From Lachnospiraceae bacterium UBA2864 (GTDB lineage Bacteria; Bacillota; Clostridia; Lachnospirales; Lachnospiraceae), in the NCBI GenBank assembly GCA_002350525.1, contig DEFA01000036.1:15795-79794 (forward strand): 64,000 bases of DNA, given 5' to 3'. The position numbers and the translations under genes are program-made. Of the stretch, positions 35,543 through 43,990 are shown piece after piece. The notes beneath the pieces are model-generated. The model was not told the DNA's origin, searched no databases, and saw only the letters and a list, made by a program, of their open reading frames with translations. The stretch's first letter is position 1. Each line of letters starts with the position of its first letter.

Positions 35543-38500
35543 ATGAATGCCGGTGAAGTTTGGAGTGTTTTGGGAATTGAAGAAACAAAAGATCAGGACA
35601 GCATAATCGCTGCTTATCGTTCAAAGGTCGTAGGTGTTAATCCGGAAGATGATCCGGAAGGATTTAAGCGTCTCAGAGAAGCTTTTGATGAAGCGATGAG
35701 ACTGAGTCAGGAGACGGCTGAAGAAGAGACCGGTTCCAAAGAAGCGGTGGATCCGAAATTTCAGCCGCTCGTAGACAGGATGATCGAAGCTTATGATGAT
35801 ATAGAATCAAGAATAGACTGCGATGTATGGAAAGAGATTTTCAGTGATCCTCTCTGCACGGATCTCGATACGGCGGACCAGGCAAGAGAAGAATTCCTGA
35901 AGGTCGCCCTTGACAGATTCTATCTGCCTCATGAGGTCTGGGCTCTTGCTGATGAGACCTTTTCGATAAGCCTTGATCTGAAGAATCTTAAGGAAGTTTT
36001 TCCTGCGGATTTTATGGACTTCGTTTCATTTCATTCGCAGAATGACGATTTCTTCGAGTACAGTTATTTCATGCCTCGGGGCAGCTACAATGAGATAATC
36101 AGACAGGCCGATATTAAGATCCCCGAGCTTCATAAGAGAGAGACGAATTATAAGCTTTCGGATTATATCTGTCATTATGACAATTATATCCGTGAGGCTG
36201 CGGTTGTGATTCAGCCGATTGAAGATATAAATGCCGTGAGAAAGAGCGAGAATCCGGATTATATTCCGGATAATGTCGAGCCCGACGCTATAGACAGGCT
36301 CTACAGTTCGGTACGTATGTTCCTTACTTCGGAGATATGGCATCCTATGGAATATACGGCTATGATGAGGCTTCTGGATTTTGAAGGACGTTATGAAGAG
36401 GCACATTATATGGCGCGTGCCGTACTGAATACCGGCCTTTACGACTTCATGGATATTTACGGCAAGACCAATGCCTGCTATATAATCGTAAATCATGCAC
36501 TTATTAACAAAGTAAATCCCGAGATCGAACCGGAGAGATCCGCTCATCCTCTTATGACGGAAGAGGATATTAAGGTAGTTACGGAAACCCTGGAGAAGAT
36601 ACTCGAAGAGAGGGAGAGATTTAATCTTGCTCTTCGTGCAAAGATTATGCTCCTCTGCCTGAAGGGTGAGTATGAAGATGCGAATGATGTGCTGCTCAAG
36701 CTCTTTGAGGTTGATAATCAGAACTCTGATGCAACCCTGCTTCTTCCTTACATAAATAACAAGCTCGTTGAATATTATGCGGAGAAGGTTGAGAAGGAGC
36801 CGGACAATCCGAAGCATAAGATAGATAAATGCTGGAGTCTCTTCAGATGTGACAGAAAAGAAGAAGCAATTGAAAGTCTCGAAGAAATGTCGGATATGGA
36901 TCCGGAGTCGGATCTGTATACGGATTACTGTAATCTCATCGGAAGATGCTACAGCAGGATCGACGATTTTGATAAGGCTGAGCCGTTCCTTATAGAATGG
37001 ATGACGAGGCTTGAAGATATCGAAAAAAGATATAACAAAGATCCCGAAAGCGTGAGTGAAGAAGATGCAAAGCGTCTTAAGAGGATCGGATACAGTTATT
37101 ATCTTGTCGGTGCGGCCAAATTCAAATTGAATGATTTTGAAGAAGCTGAGAAATATATAAAGCTTTCGGTTGAAAAGGAGAGGGATGAGGTAGATATTCC
37201 TTATTATCTCGAAACACTGGGAGCACTCTATCAGCAGAAGCAGGACTACGCGGCTGCAATGGATGTATGGAACAGGATGCTTGAGATGAATAAGTATAAT
37301 ATTTCCACCTATATCCACAGACAGGAGACCGCATTTAAAATGCGTGACGCACAGCTTGTAATAGATGATTATCATATCATCCTTCAACATGCGCCGCAGT
37401 ATCCTAAGTCATATTATTATGCCGCAAAGATATTCTATATTTATGATCATAATGAGGATCTCGAAGAAGTCTTTGCAAGAGCAGAGGAAAACGGAGTTCA
37501 CAGCACTTCTCTCGAGCTTGTAAAAGCCGATCATCTGAAAGAGATGAATAAGCTTGATGAAGCCGGCGTGATATACGAGGAACTGGATAAAAAGATAAAA
37601 AGCGGTGAAAGTGATTTTGAGGAATTTGAAACTCTTAAAGATTATTATCTTTCGGCCGGACATTTTAAGAATATAAAGGATGAATCCCCGGAGGAATACT
37701 ATAAGGCGGGACTCGAAAAGTTCCCGGAGGATCCGGCCCTTAACTATGCTATGGGCCTTTATCTCTATGAGCACGATAAGTATTCAGAAGCGGAAGAGTT
37801 CTTTAAGAAGACGCTTCAGTATAATCCGAAACATCATGCGGCCAACAACAAGCTGTCCCGCGTATATTCCGACATTTACGATGATACGGAGAATCCGGAG
37901 AAGTACAAACAGGCTGTCGAATATGCCACAAAGCAGCTTGATAATAACGATGATGATTATTACTATGTTGAGAGAGCACTGCTTTACTCAGGTGGATATG
38001 AATTTGAAAAAGTTATAGAAGACTGTGACAGGGCTATCGAAAAGGATGAGACCAACTATTATGCATATAATGCCAGAGGCTATGCCTATATGATGCTTAA
38101 GGATTATCCGAATGCCGAAGACAGCTTCATGACAGGAATCCGTCTTATGAAGGATGCGGATGTGAGCGATAAGCTTTCCAATCTGTATCATAACCTTGCA
38201 AGATGCTACGATATGCAGGAGAAGTTCAGCGAGGCAATCACGGTTTTAAGAAATGTCATCATAATCTTCGGTGAAAATATAAATGTTCACAGCAGGATAG
38301 CAAAATCTCTCCGCAGAGCAGGAAGGTATGATGAAGCATTAAATGAATGTGAGACAATGCTCAAGTACCATAAGGAGAAGTTTGAGGAAACGGGAAATGA
38401 ATGGTATCTTGAATACATAATGGAAGATTATGATCAGATGTTCACCGTATGCCTGAGTAAGGGTGATTATCGAAAAGCTCAGTTTATAAAAGATGAGCGC

Positions 38501-39127
38501 ATATATAAGATGATCAACGATAATCGTCTGCTAACTGCAAGACGAGCTATAAAGAATGATAACGTATCCTGCAATATCCTTCAGAAGGTTGCAGCAATCG
38601 AATATTACGATGCCAGGGATTATAAGAAGGCTTATAAACTCTACGAAGAAGCGTATAATCTTCTCCAGCCTGTTTCATCTGTGACTGATAACAGCATGAG
38701 ATCGACACTTATCGATATATGTGTCGAGATGGGTGGAGCGGCCTGGAGACTCGGTAAGTACGGTGTTTCGAGAAGACTTGCAGAGGTGGCCGTAAATACA
38801 ATTAACAAGATGTCGGGTTCGGTTGATAATTATCTTAACTATCACAGAAGCGCAGCTTACCGTAAGAAGGATTTCGCTATGATTCTTGCCATGTCGGGTA
38901 AAATGGATGAAGCCGAAGCACTTGCAAAGAGCGTGATCGATTCTCCGAGATGCTCCTTCTGCAGACACAGTTCCTGCTATGAGGCATATCTATCGCTTGC
39001 GAAGATATGTGAATTTAAGAATGACAAAGAGGGTGCTTTGGAGTATTATAAAAAGGCGAACGAAATTGGATACGATGACAGTGAGGTTATCAATGCATTG
39101 ATGGCCTTCACAGGAGGTAGAAATTGA
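35543..39127 (+). CDS. J-like domain / TPR protein, partner of Hsp70
   Basis: 1194 residues. Residues 1-50 look like a J-domain (W7, LG at 10-11, AYR at 24-26, then a helix ending in AFDEAM), but the invariant HPD is replaced by N33-P34-E35 followed by D36. A charged helical middle leads to many TPR-like repeats over about 380-1150 (for example YYLETLGALYQQKQDYAAAM and NYYAYNARGYAYMMLKDYPN). Near the end is C1137-x2-C1140-x4-C1145 (CSFCRHSSC), a possible metal site. No signal peptide is seen, so it is probably cytoplasmic. The stop overlaps the TTG start of an Hsp70 gene by 3 bases, implying coupled synthesis. It is colinear along its whole length with the protein at 56909-60583. Function not known. 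Confidence 0.75.
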   Translation: MNAGEVWSVLGIEETKDQDSIIAAYRSKVVGVNPEDDPEGFKRLREAFDEAMRLSQETAEEETGSKEAVDPKFQPLVDRMIEAYDDIESRIDCDVWKEIFSDPLCTDLDTADQAREEFLKVALDRFYLPHEVWALADETFSISLDLKNLKEVFPADFMDFVSFHSQNDDFFEYSYFMPRGSYNEIIRQADIKIPELHKRETNYKLSDYICHYDNYIREAAVVIQPIEDINAVRKSENPDYIPDNVEPDAIDRLYSSVRMFLTSEIWHPMEYTAMMRLLDFEGRYEEAHYMARAVLNTGLYDFMDIYGKTNACYIIVNHALINKVNPEIEPERSAHPLMTEEDIKVVTETLEKILEERERFNLALRAKIMLLCLKGEYEDANDVLLKLFEVDNQNSDATLLLPYINNKLVEYYAEKVEKEPDNPKHKIDKCWSLFRCDRKEEAIESLEEMSDMDPESDLYTDYCNLIGRCYSRIDDFDKAEPFLIEWMTRLEDIEKRYNKDPESVSEEDAKRLKRIGYSYYLVGAAKFKLNDFEEAEKYIKLSVEKERDEVDIPYYLETLGALYQQKQDYAAAMDVWNRMLEMNKYNISTYIHRQETAFKMRDAQLVIDDYHIILQHAPQYPKSYYYAAKIFYIYDHNEDLEEVFARAEENGVHSTSLELVKADHLKEMNKLDEAGVIYEELDKKIKSGESDFEEFETLKDYYLSAGHFKNIKDESPEEYYKAGLEKFPEDPALNYAMGLYLYEHDKYSEAEEFFKKTLQYNPKHHAANNKLSRVYSDIYDDTENPEKYKQAVEYATKQLDNNDDDYYYVERALLYSGGYEFEKVIEDCDRAIEKDETNYYAYNARGYAYMMLKDYPNAEDSFMTGIRLMKDADVSDKLSNLYHNLARCYDMQEKFSEAITVLRNVIIIFGENINVHSRIAKSLRRAGRYDEALNECETMLKYHKEKFEETGNEWYLEYIMEDYDQMFTVCLSKGDYRKAQFIKDERIYKMINDNRLLTARRAIKNDNVSCNILQKVAAIEYYDARDYKKAYKLYEEAYNLLQPVSSVTDNSMRSTLIDICVEMGGAAWRLGKYGVSRRLAEVAVNTINKMSGSVDNYLNYHRSAAYRKKDFAMILAMSGKMDEAEALAKSVIDSPRCSFCRHSSCYEAYLSLAKICEFKNDKEGALEYYKKANEIGYDDSEVINALMAFTGGRN

Positions 39128-40821
39128 TTATTGGAATTGATCTCGGTACGACCAACAGCCTCGTTGCCTATTACACGGATGAAGGTCCGAAGGTTATACC
39201 GAACAGATTTGGTGACGTGCTTACGCCTTCAGTCGTAAGTATAGATGAAAATGATAATATATTCGTAGGTAAGACTGCAGTCGAGAGAATGCAGCTGTAT
39301 CCGGAAACCAGTGCTGCTGTATTTAAGAGAAGCATGGGCTCCGATAAGAAATTCGATCTAGGTTCAAAGTCTTTCACAGCAGAGGAACTTTCGAGTTTTG
39401 TCTTAAGAGCACTTAAGGAGGATGCCGAAACTTTTCTCGGCGAAGAAGTAACGGAAGCGGTCATTTCGGTTCCGGCATATTTCAACGATATGAGAAGAAA
39501 GTCTACTAAGAGAGCAGGTGAGCTCGCCGGACTTAAGGTTGAGAGAATCATAAGCGAGCCTACTGCGGCAGCAATCGCTTACGGATTATATAACGATACG
39601 AAACCTGCAAAGAATCTTGTGTTCGATCTGGGCGGCGGTACATTTGATGTATCTATTCTCGATTATTTCCCGCCTATACTTGAAGTAAGGGCCGTTGCAG
39701 GAGATAACTTCCTAGGAGGAGAGGATTTCACCGAGATTCTGGAGAGAATGTTCTACGAGAAGAACGAGAACATCCGTAAGGAAGCTTTGGAATATCGTGA
39801 ACTTAAGATGATCCACAGACAGGCGGAGCTTGCAAAGAAGAACTTTTCGGAGTCGGGCACCGTGTGTATGAAGGTAAAGATCGGTGAGGAAATCATAGAG
39901 ACCGAGATTACCGAGAAGGAATATGATAAAGAATGTGAAGATCTCTACGAGAAGATCAGAGGTCCTGTAAAGAGAGCTCTTGCGGATGCAAAGCTTAAGC
40001 TCAGTGATATCGATAAGATAGTACTTGTCGGAGGAGCTACCCGTCTTCCGGGTGTAAGAAGCTTTGTAAGCAAACTCTTTAAGAGCTTCCCTGATACTAC
40101 GGTAAATCCGGATGAGGCGGTTGCTCTCGGAGCGGCTATTCAGGGAGCCATGAAGGAAAGACGCGAGTCCATTAAGGAAGTTGTACTTACCGATGTATGT
40201 CCTTTTACACTCGGTACGGAAGTATCGGTTGACCTCGGCGGAAATCACAGAGAGTCGGGACATTTCTTCCCGATCATAGAGAGAAATACAGTTATCCCGG
40301 CCAGCCGTACAGAGAGATTCTATACGGTAAGAGACGATCAGACAAAAATCGATATAGAAGTGCTTCAGGGTGAGAGCCGTATGGCACGTAACAACCTGCT
40401 TCTCGGAACGCTTGAACTTGATGTTCCGAAGGGAAAAGCCGGAGAACAGTCGGTTGATGTAACTTACACCTATGATATCAACTCCATCCTGGAGGTTGAG
40501 GTTACGGTTGTTGCAACAGGAAAGAAAATCCGTAAGATCATAAAGGGTCAGTATACGGAGATGACAGATGAGGAAATCGAGAAGAGATTCCTTGAATTGT
40601 CATATCTTAAGATCCATCCGCGTGATCAGGAAGAAAACAAACTTGTTCTTCTGAGATGTGAAAGACTCTATGAGGAGAGTCTCGGAATGGACAGAGAGTA
40701 TATCGAAGAACAGGTTCGTAAGTTCGAACTTGCACTTTCATCACAGGATAAGAGAATGATCGAGAAAGAACGTAAAGCTCTTACTCAGTTCCTTGATGAA
40801 TGGGAGAAGGGTGAATTCTAA
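39124..40821 (+). CDS. Hsp70 family chaperone (HscC-like)
   Basis: 565 residues from a TTG start at 39124, supported by GGAGGT at 39113-39118. The actin-like ATPase domain (1-360) is intact: GIDLGTTNSLVAYY, SEPTAAAIAYGLYND, VFDLGGGTFDVSILD, VLVGGATRLPGVR. The substrate-binding beta domain (about 370-480) follows, then a short helical lid (about 490-565), with no DnaK-type disordered EEVD-like tail. The size and architecture match the HscC group of specialised Hsp70s, which in E. coli work with J-proteins DjlB/DjlC. Here the adjacent gene encodes a J-like protein with a changed HPD motif. The regular DnaK-DnaJ-GrpE set and a CIRCE element are absent from the window. Confidence 0.88.
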   Translation: MIIGIDLGTTNSLVAYYTDEGPKVIPNRFGDVLTPSVVSIDENDNIFVGKTAVERMQLYPETSAAVFKRSMGSDKKFDLGSKSFTAEELSSFVLRALKEDAETFLGEEVTEAVISVPAYFNDMRRKSTKRAGELAGLKVERIISEPTAAAIAYGLYNDTKPAKNLVFDLGGGTFDVSILDYFPPILEVRAVAGDNFLGGEDFTEILERMFYEKNENIRKEALEYRELKMIHRQAELAKKNFSESGTVCMKVKIGEEIIETEITEKEYDKECEDLYEKIRGPVKRALADAKLKLSDIDKIVLVGGATRLPGVRSFVSKLFKSFPDTTVNPDEAVALGAAIQGAMKERRESIKEVVLTDVCPFTLGTEVSVDLGGNHRESGHFFPIIERNTVIPASRTERFYTVRDDQTKIDIEVLQGESRMARNNLLLGTLELDVPKGKAGEQSVDVTYTYDINSILEVEVTVVATGKKIRKIIKGQYTEMTDEEIEKRFLELSYLKIHPRDQEENKLVLLRCERLYEESLGMDREYIEEQVRKFELALSSQDKRMIEKERKALTQFLDEWEKGEF

Positions 40822-40912
40822 CGCTTATACTCGTTAACGTATGTTAAATTGTACAAAAAATCTATCTAAAATTTGGTAAAACTATCATAAATATAGAAAA
40901 TTTTACGACGTA

Positions 40913-40941
40913 TTGAAAAAATGTTAAAAAAATATTACAAT
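40913..40941 (+). promoter_or_regulatory. promoter of the Lys/Ala-rich protein gene
   Basis: TTGAAA (40913-40918), 17-base spacer, TACAAT (40936-40941), inside a strongly A/T-rich 186-base gap. The coding start is 66 bases downstream, with ACGGAGGAAA as ribosome site. Confidence 0.7.
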
Positions 40942-41007
40942 TTAGCACGTAAACTTCAGTATTTATAACGTATTAATTATGTTTAGTTAAAACGGAGGAA
41001 ATCAAAA

Positions 41008-41601
41008 ATGGCAGTTAAGAAGGCAAGCGTTAAAGATCTCGCTGAGAAGGCAGCAGCAGCTAAGAAGGCTGAGGCTAAGGTAGAGGTTAAGGAAGAGGCT
41101 AAGGTAGAAGCTCCAAAGGCAGCACCTGCAAAGAAGGAAGAAGCAGCAAAGAAGGAAGAGGCTCCAAAGGCAGCAGCTAAGAAGGCACCTGCAAAGAAGG
41201 CAGCAGCAAAGAAGGAAGAGGCTCCAAAGGCAGCAGCTAAGAAGGCACCTGCAAAGAAGACAGCAGCACCTGCAAAGAAGGCAGAGGCAGCAAAGAAGGA
41301 AGCTCCAAAGGCAGCAGCTAAGAAAGCAGCACCTGCAAAGAAGGCAGAGGCAGCAAAGAAGGAAGCTCCAAAGGCAGCAGCTAAGAAGGCAGCACCTGCT
41401 AAGAAGCCGGCAGCTAAGAAATCTACAGTTAATCTTTATGTTCAGTATCAGGGTGGTAACGTTGCTACAGATGATATCGTAAAGAAGGCTCTTGAGGTTT
41501 CCGGAAAGAAGTCTGTTAAGGAACTTAACGTATATTATCAGCCGGAGAACAACATCGTTTACTTCACAGCAGATGGTGAGAACGGTTCTTTCAACTACTA
41601 A
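41008..41601 (+). CDS. histone H1-like Lys/Ala/Pro protein with DUF6465-like domain
   Basis: 197 residues in two parts. Residues about 1-138 are almost only Lys, Ala, Pro and Glu in repeated KKEEAPKAAAKKAPAK-type units, very like the tail of histone H1-like bacterial nucleoid proteins. Residues about 142-197 form a small folded domain (NLYVQYQGGNVATDDIVKKA, then ELNVYYQPENNIVYFTADG) that I recognise as DUF6465-like, a domain known mainly from Lachnospiraceae. The basic tail suggests binding to DNA, RNA or anionic polymer; this is inference. The gene has a strong promoter and a strong terminator, so it is probably abundant, as is HU 8 kb upstream. Confidence 0.75.
   Translation: MAVKKASVKDLAEKAAAAKKAEAKVEVKEEAKVEAPKAAPAKKEEAAKKEEAPKAAAKKAPAKKAAAKKEEAPKAAAKKAPAKKTAAPAKKAEAAKKEAPKAAAKKAAPAKKAEAAKKEAPKAAAKKAAPAKKPAAKKSTVNLYVQYQGGNVATDDIVKKALEVSGKKSVKELNVYYQPENNIVYFTADGENGSFNY
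41158..41403 (+). repeat. coding tandem repeats, 60- and 63-base periods
   Basis: Two in-frame arrays: a 60-base unit (bases 41161-41220, copied almost exactly through 41258) and a 63-base unit (41278-41340 and 41341-41403, differing at only a few bases). They encode the Lys/Ala/Pro tail. The near identity at DNA level points to recent expansion by slippage or unequal recombination, and length variation between strains is expected. Confidence 0.85.
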
Positions 41602-41625
41602 GATTTACTTTTATAGATAAAAAAT

Positions 41626-41655
41626 GCGACAGGTCATTGGCCTGTCGCTTTTTTT
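41626..41655. terminator. bidirectional terminator between 41008 gene and clpX
   Basis: GCGACAGG (41626-41633) and CCTGTCGC (41641-41648) form an 8-bp stem with a 7-base loop. Seven T follow on the + strand (41649-41655), and on the minus strand ATTTTTTATC follows, so it can end both convergent genes. The clpX stop codon lies within the T-run. Confidence 0.88.
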
Positions 41656-43069
41656 AATCCTGTCCGCGGAGCTTTATGATCGGTGAACCCTTACCGTTGA
41701 TATAGTCACCTGTTATAATGACCGATCCGATGGTGTCATCACGAGGAACCATGTACATGATATCAAGCATGAAGTCCTCCATGATAGAGCGGAGTGCTCT
41801 GGCACCGGTCTTTCTCTCGGCTGCTTTTTCCGCAATGGCTTCGTATGCCGAGTCATCGAATTCGAGATTTACTTCATCGAGACGGAGAAGCTTCTGATAC
41901 TGCTTAACAATTGCGTTTCTCGGTTCTCTGAGGATTCTCTCATACATTTCCTTATCCAGAGAATCAAGTGTAAAGATTACAGGAAGTCTTCCGATGAACT
42001 CAGGAATCATACCGAAAGTTCTTAAGTCCTCGGTTGTTACGTGAGATAAGAGCTTCGTATCGTTATCGAGTTCCGAACGAAGGGCGGCTCCGAATCCCAT
42101 GGAAGACTTGGCTGCAAGACGTTCCTTGATGATATCTTCGATATCAGGAAAGGCACCGCCGCAGATGAAGAGGATATTGGTCGTATCCATCATTGTGGTC
42201 GGAGTCATAGCATTCTTGCTTCCCGATCCGACAGGTACTTCGACTTCGGCTCCTTCAAGAAGTTTGAGGAGTCCCTGCTGTACGGCTTCACCGCTGACAT
42301 CACGTGAACGCTGTTCCTGCTTCTTGGCAATCTTATCTATCTCATCTATGAAGACTATTCCGTGCTCTGCGCGTTCTACATCGTTATCGGCAGCGGCAAG
42401 AAGTTTTGAAAGCACGCTTTCGACATCATCACCGATATATCCGGCTTCTGTAAGAGAAGTGGCATCCGTGATGGCAAGAGGTACATCAAGTATCTTTGCT
42501 ATGGTCTTAACAAGATATGTCTTACCGCATCCTGTAGGTCCTATCATAAGCATGTTGGACTTTTCGATTTCAACATTATCAAGTTCATCAGGTGTATTCT
42601 TCGAATCAGCCTGCTCGGAGAAAACTCTCTTATAATGGTTATATACCGCAACCGACATAACCTTCTTTGCATATTCCTGACCTACAACATCGAGGTCCAG
42701 AAGCTTCTTGATGTCATGAGGCGCAGGAAGATCCTTGAGTGACTTGATCTTTCCCGATTCATCGGTCTTACCGTCCGCAGCTGATGCAGTATCGTTTTTC
42801 TTCTTCTTGACTTTTTGAGAATTCGGAATATCCATGTTAGGAAATATCATATTCATGTTATCTATTCCCGGAATATTTCCCAGTATTGAGAAAGGACTGC
42901 TGTTGATCTGATTTAAAGTCTTGTTGATGCAGTCTGCACATACATTTACGCCCTTTGAAAGAGTGATAAGCTTTCCGGCCTGAGACTCGGGACGCTTACA
43001 CATGTAGCAGTACTTCTCATATTCGTCATCGTTATTGTTCTGATCGTTGTTTCCGTTGTTATCTGGCAT
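41654..43069 (-). CDS. clpX: ATP-dependent protease ATPase subunit ClpX
   Basis: 471 residues on the minus strand, somewhat longer than the usual 410-430. The N-terminal zinc domain has C21, C24, C44 and C47. A Lys/Asn-rich linker with an extra stretch (about residues 55-105) precedes the AAA+ core: Walker A GPTGCGKTYLV, Walker B GIVFIDEIDKIAKK, sensor GMIPEFIGRLPV. The ClpP-docking loop region reads SSMGFGA, so binding to ClpP should be kept. It unfolds tagged proteins for ClpP. It is the only minus-strand gene here and is not next to clpP or tig. GGAGGA precedes the start on the minus strand. Confidence 0.95.
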   Translation of the reverse strand: MPDNNGNNDQNNNDDEYEKYCYMCKRPESQAGKLITLSKGVNVCADCINKTLNQINSSPFSILGNIPGIDNMNMIFPNMDIPNSQKVKKKKNDTASAADGKTDESGKIKSLKDLPAPHDIKKLLDLDVVGQEYAKKVMSVAVYNHYKRVFSEQADSKNTPDELDNVEIEKSNMLMIGPTGCGKTYLVKTIAKILDVPLAITDATSLTEAGYIGDDVESVLSKLLAAADNDVERAEHGIVFIDEIDKIAKKQEQRSRDVSGEAVQQGLLKLLEGAEVEVPVGSGSKNAMTPTTMMDTTNILFICGGAFPDIEDIIKERLAAKSSMGFGAALRSELDNDTKLLSHVTTEDLRTFGMIPEFIGRLPVIFTLDSLDKEMYERILREPRNAIVKQYQKLLRLDEVNLEFDDSAYEAIAEKAAERKTGARALRSIMEDFMLDIMYMVPRDDTIGSVIITGDYINGKGSPIIKLRGQD

Positions 43070-43088
43070 TATGCTTTTTCCTCCGATT

Positions 43089-43107
43089 GTTCTGTCCCGG
43101 ACAGAAC
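43089..43107. promoter_or_regulatory. 19-base palindrome in the clpX leader
   Basis: GTTCTGTCCCGGACAGAAC is two 9-base inverted arms around one C. It lies about 20 bases before the clpX start and about 25-43 bases after the expected clpX transcription start. It could be a repressor site or form a compact RNA hairpin. It does not match the CIRCE element, the CtsR heptads or the Gram-positive LexA box. Confidence 0.55.
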
Positions 43108-43138
43108 CGATTGTTTATAATTTACATTTATAGACTAG

Positions 43139-43168
43139 ATTATAACAAAACTCTGTTAGACTTTACAA
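43139..43168 (-). promoter_or_regulatory. clpX promoter (minus strand)
   Basis: On the minus strand: TTGTAA (43168-43163), 18-base spacer, TATAAT (43144-43139). It is back to back with the + strand promoter, whose -35 begins three bases away. Confidence 0.7.
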
Positions 43169-43170
43169 TA

Positions 43171-43199
43171 TTGAAATGAACGTCCGTTAGTGATAAGAT
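43171..43199 (+). promoter_or_regulatory. promoter of the GDPD gene
   Basis: TTGAAA (43171-43176), 17-base spacer, TAAGAT (43194-43199), 26 bases before the coding start. It diverges from the clpX promoter with adjoining -35 boxes. Confidence 0.6.
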
Positions 43200-43224
43200 A
43201 CGCGGGTAGGAGGGACAGACTTAT

Positions 43225-43965
43225 ATGACTAAGATCGTAGCCCATAGGGGCGCTTCATATCTGGCAGGAAGAGATAATACTTTGGAAAGCTTCCGCCTTG
43301 CTATAGAACTCGGTGCCGATATGGTCGAATTCGACGTAAGAAGTACAAGAGATAATGTGCTTGTTGCATTTCATGACAGTACATTTGCGGATTCGCCGAT
43401 ATCATGGCTTACCTTCGATAAGCTTGAGAAGGAAGCGGAGGCAAGAGGATTCCATGTTCCTACTTTTGAGGAAGTTCTGGAACTTTGTCACGGCAAGATC
43501 AGAATGGATATAGAGATCAAAGAATCAGGCTTTGAGAGTAAAATCGTTAAGCTATGCCAGAAGTATCTGGATTATAATGAGTATACCATCAAGTCATTCT
43601 TTGAAAAGATTGTATATAAGATAAAAAAACTTGATAAGAATATTACTACGGGACTGCTTCTCGGAATGAGAACCATGAATCCCATAAGAAGACTAAGTGA
43701 GATATTTCCTTACGGAAGGGTTCTCCGCTGCAGATGTGACTTTGTGTCACCGAACGAGTGGCTTGTGAGATTCGGATTTGTGGAAAGAATGCATTTCCAT
43801 AAGATCCCTGTTTATGTATGGACTGTCAACAAGAAGAGAACCATGAAGAGATATCTCAGAATGGGTGTCGACGGACTTATAACCGATAAGCCGGACGCTG
43901 CGCTTTTTGTCAGAAAAGAGCTTATCAGACAGAGGAAACCACTTAAAAGGACACTTGAGAAGTAA
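43225..43965 (+). CDS. glycerophosphodiester phosphodiesterase
   Basis: 246 residues, a TIM-barrel GDPD. The N-terminal catalytic motif AHRGAS (H7, R8) is followed by GRDNTLESF, where most family members have PENT. E35 and D37 in MVEFDVRS provide metal ligands, and H50 in VAFHD is the second catalytic His. The C-terminal VYVWTVNKKRTMKRYLRMGVDG motif is typical. No signal peptide is seen, so it is probably a cytoplasmic enzyme that recycles glycerophosphodiesters from phospholipid turnover. TAGGAGGG lies upstream of the ATG. Confidence 0.92.
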   Translation: MTKIVAHRGASYLAGRDNTLESFRLAIELGADMVEFDVRSTRDNVLVAFHDSTFADSPISWLTFDKLEKEAEARGFHVPTFEEVLELCHGKIRMDIEIKESGFESKIVKLCQKYLDYNEYTIKSFFEKIVYKIKKLDKNITTGLLLGMRTMNPIRRLSEIFPYGRVLRCRCDFVSPNEWLVRFGFVERMHFHKIPVYVWTVNKKRTMKRYLRMGVDGLITDKPDAALFVRKELIRQRKPLKRTLEK

Positions 43966-43990
43966 ATGCTTTGGGGAGGCAAGAGGGGTT

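Noticed and set aside
36026..37390. 454-codon minus-strand open frame
   Set aside because: Antisense to the J-like/TPR gene, which has clear TPR pattern and operon context; the minus product is Ile/Arg/His-rich without motifs.
41158..41403. Repeats that could suggest a CRISPR array
   Set aside because: The repeats are contiguous, in frame, without spacers, and encode the Lys/Ala/Pro tail.
43089..43107. LexA, CIRCE or CtsR operator
   Set aside because: The palindrome has GTTC outside and GAAC at the other end, the reverse of the Gram-positive LexA box, and lacks CIRCE or CtsR repeats.
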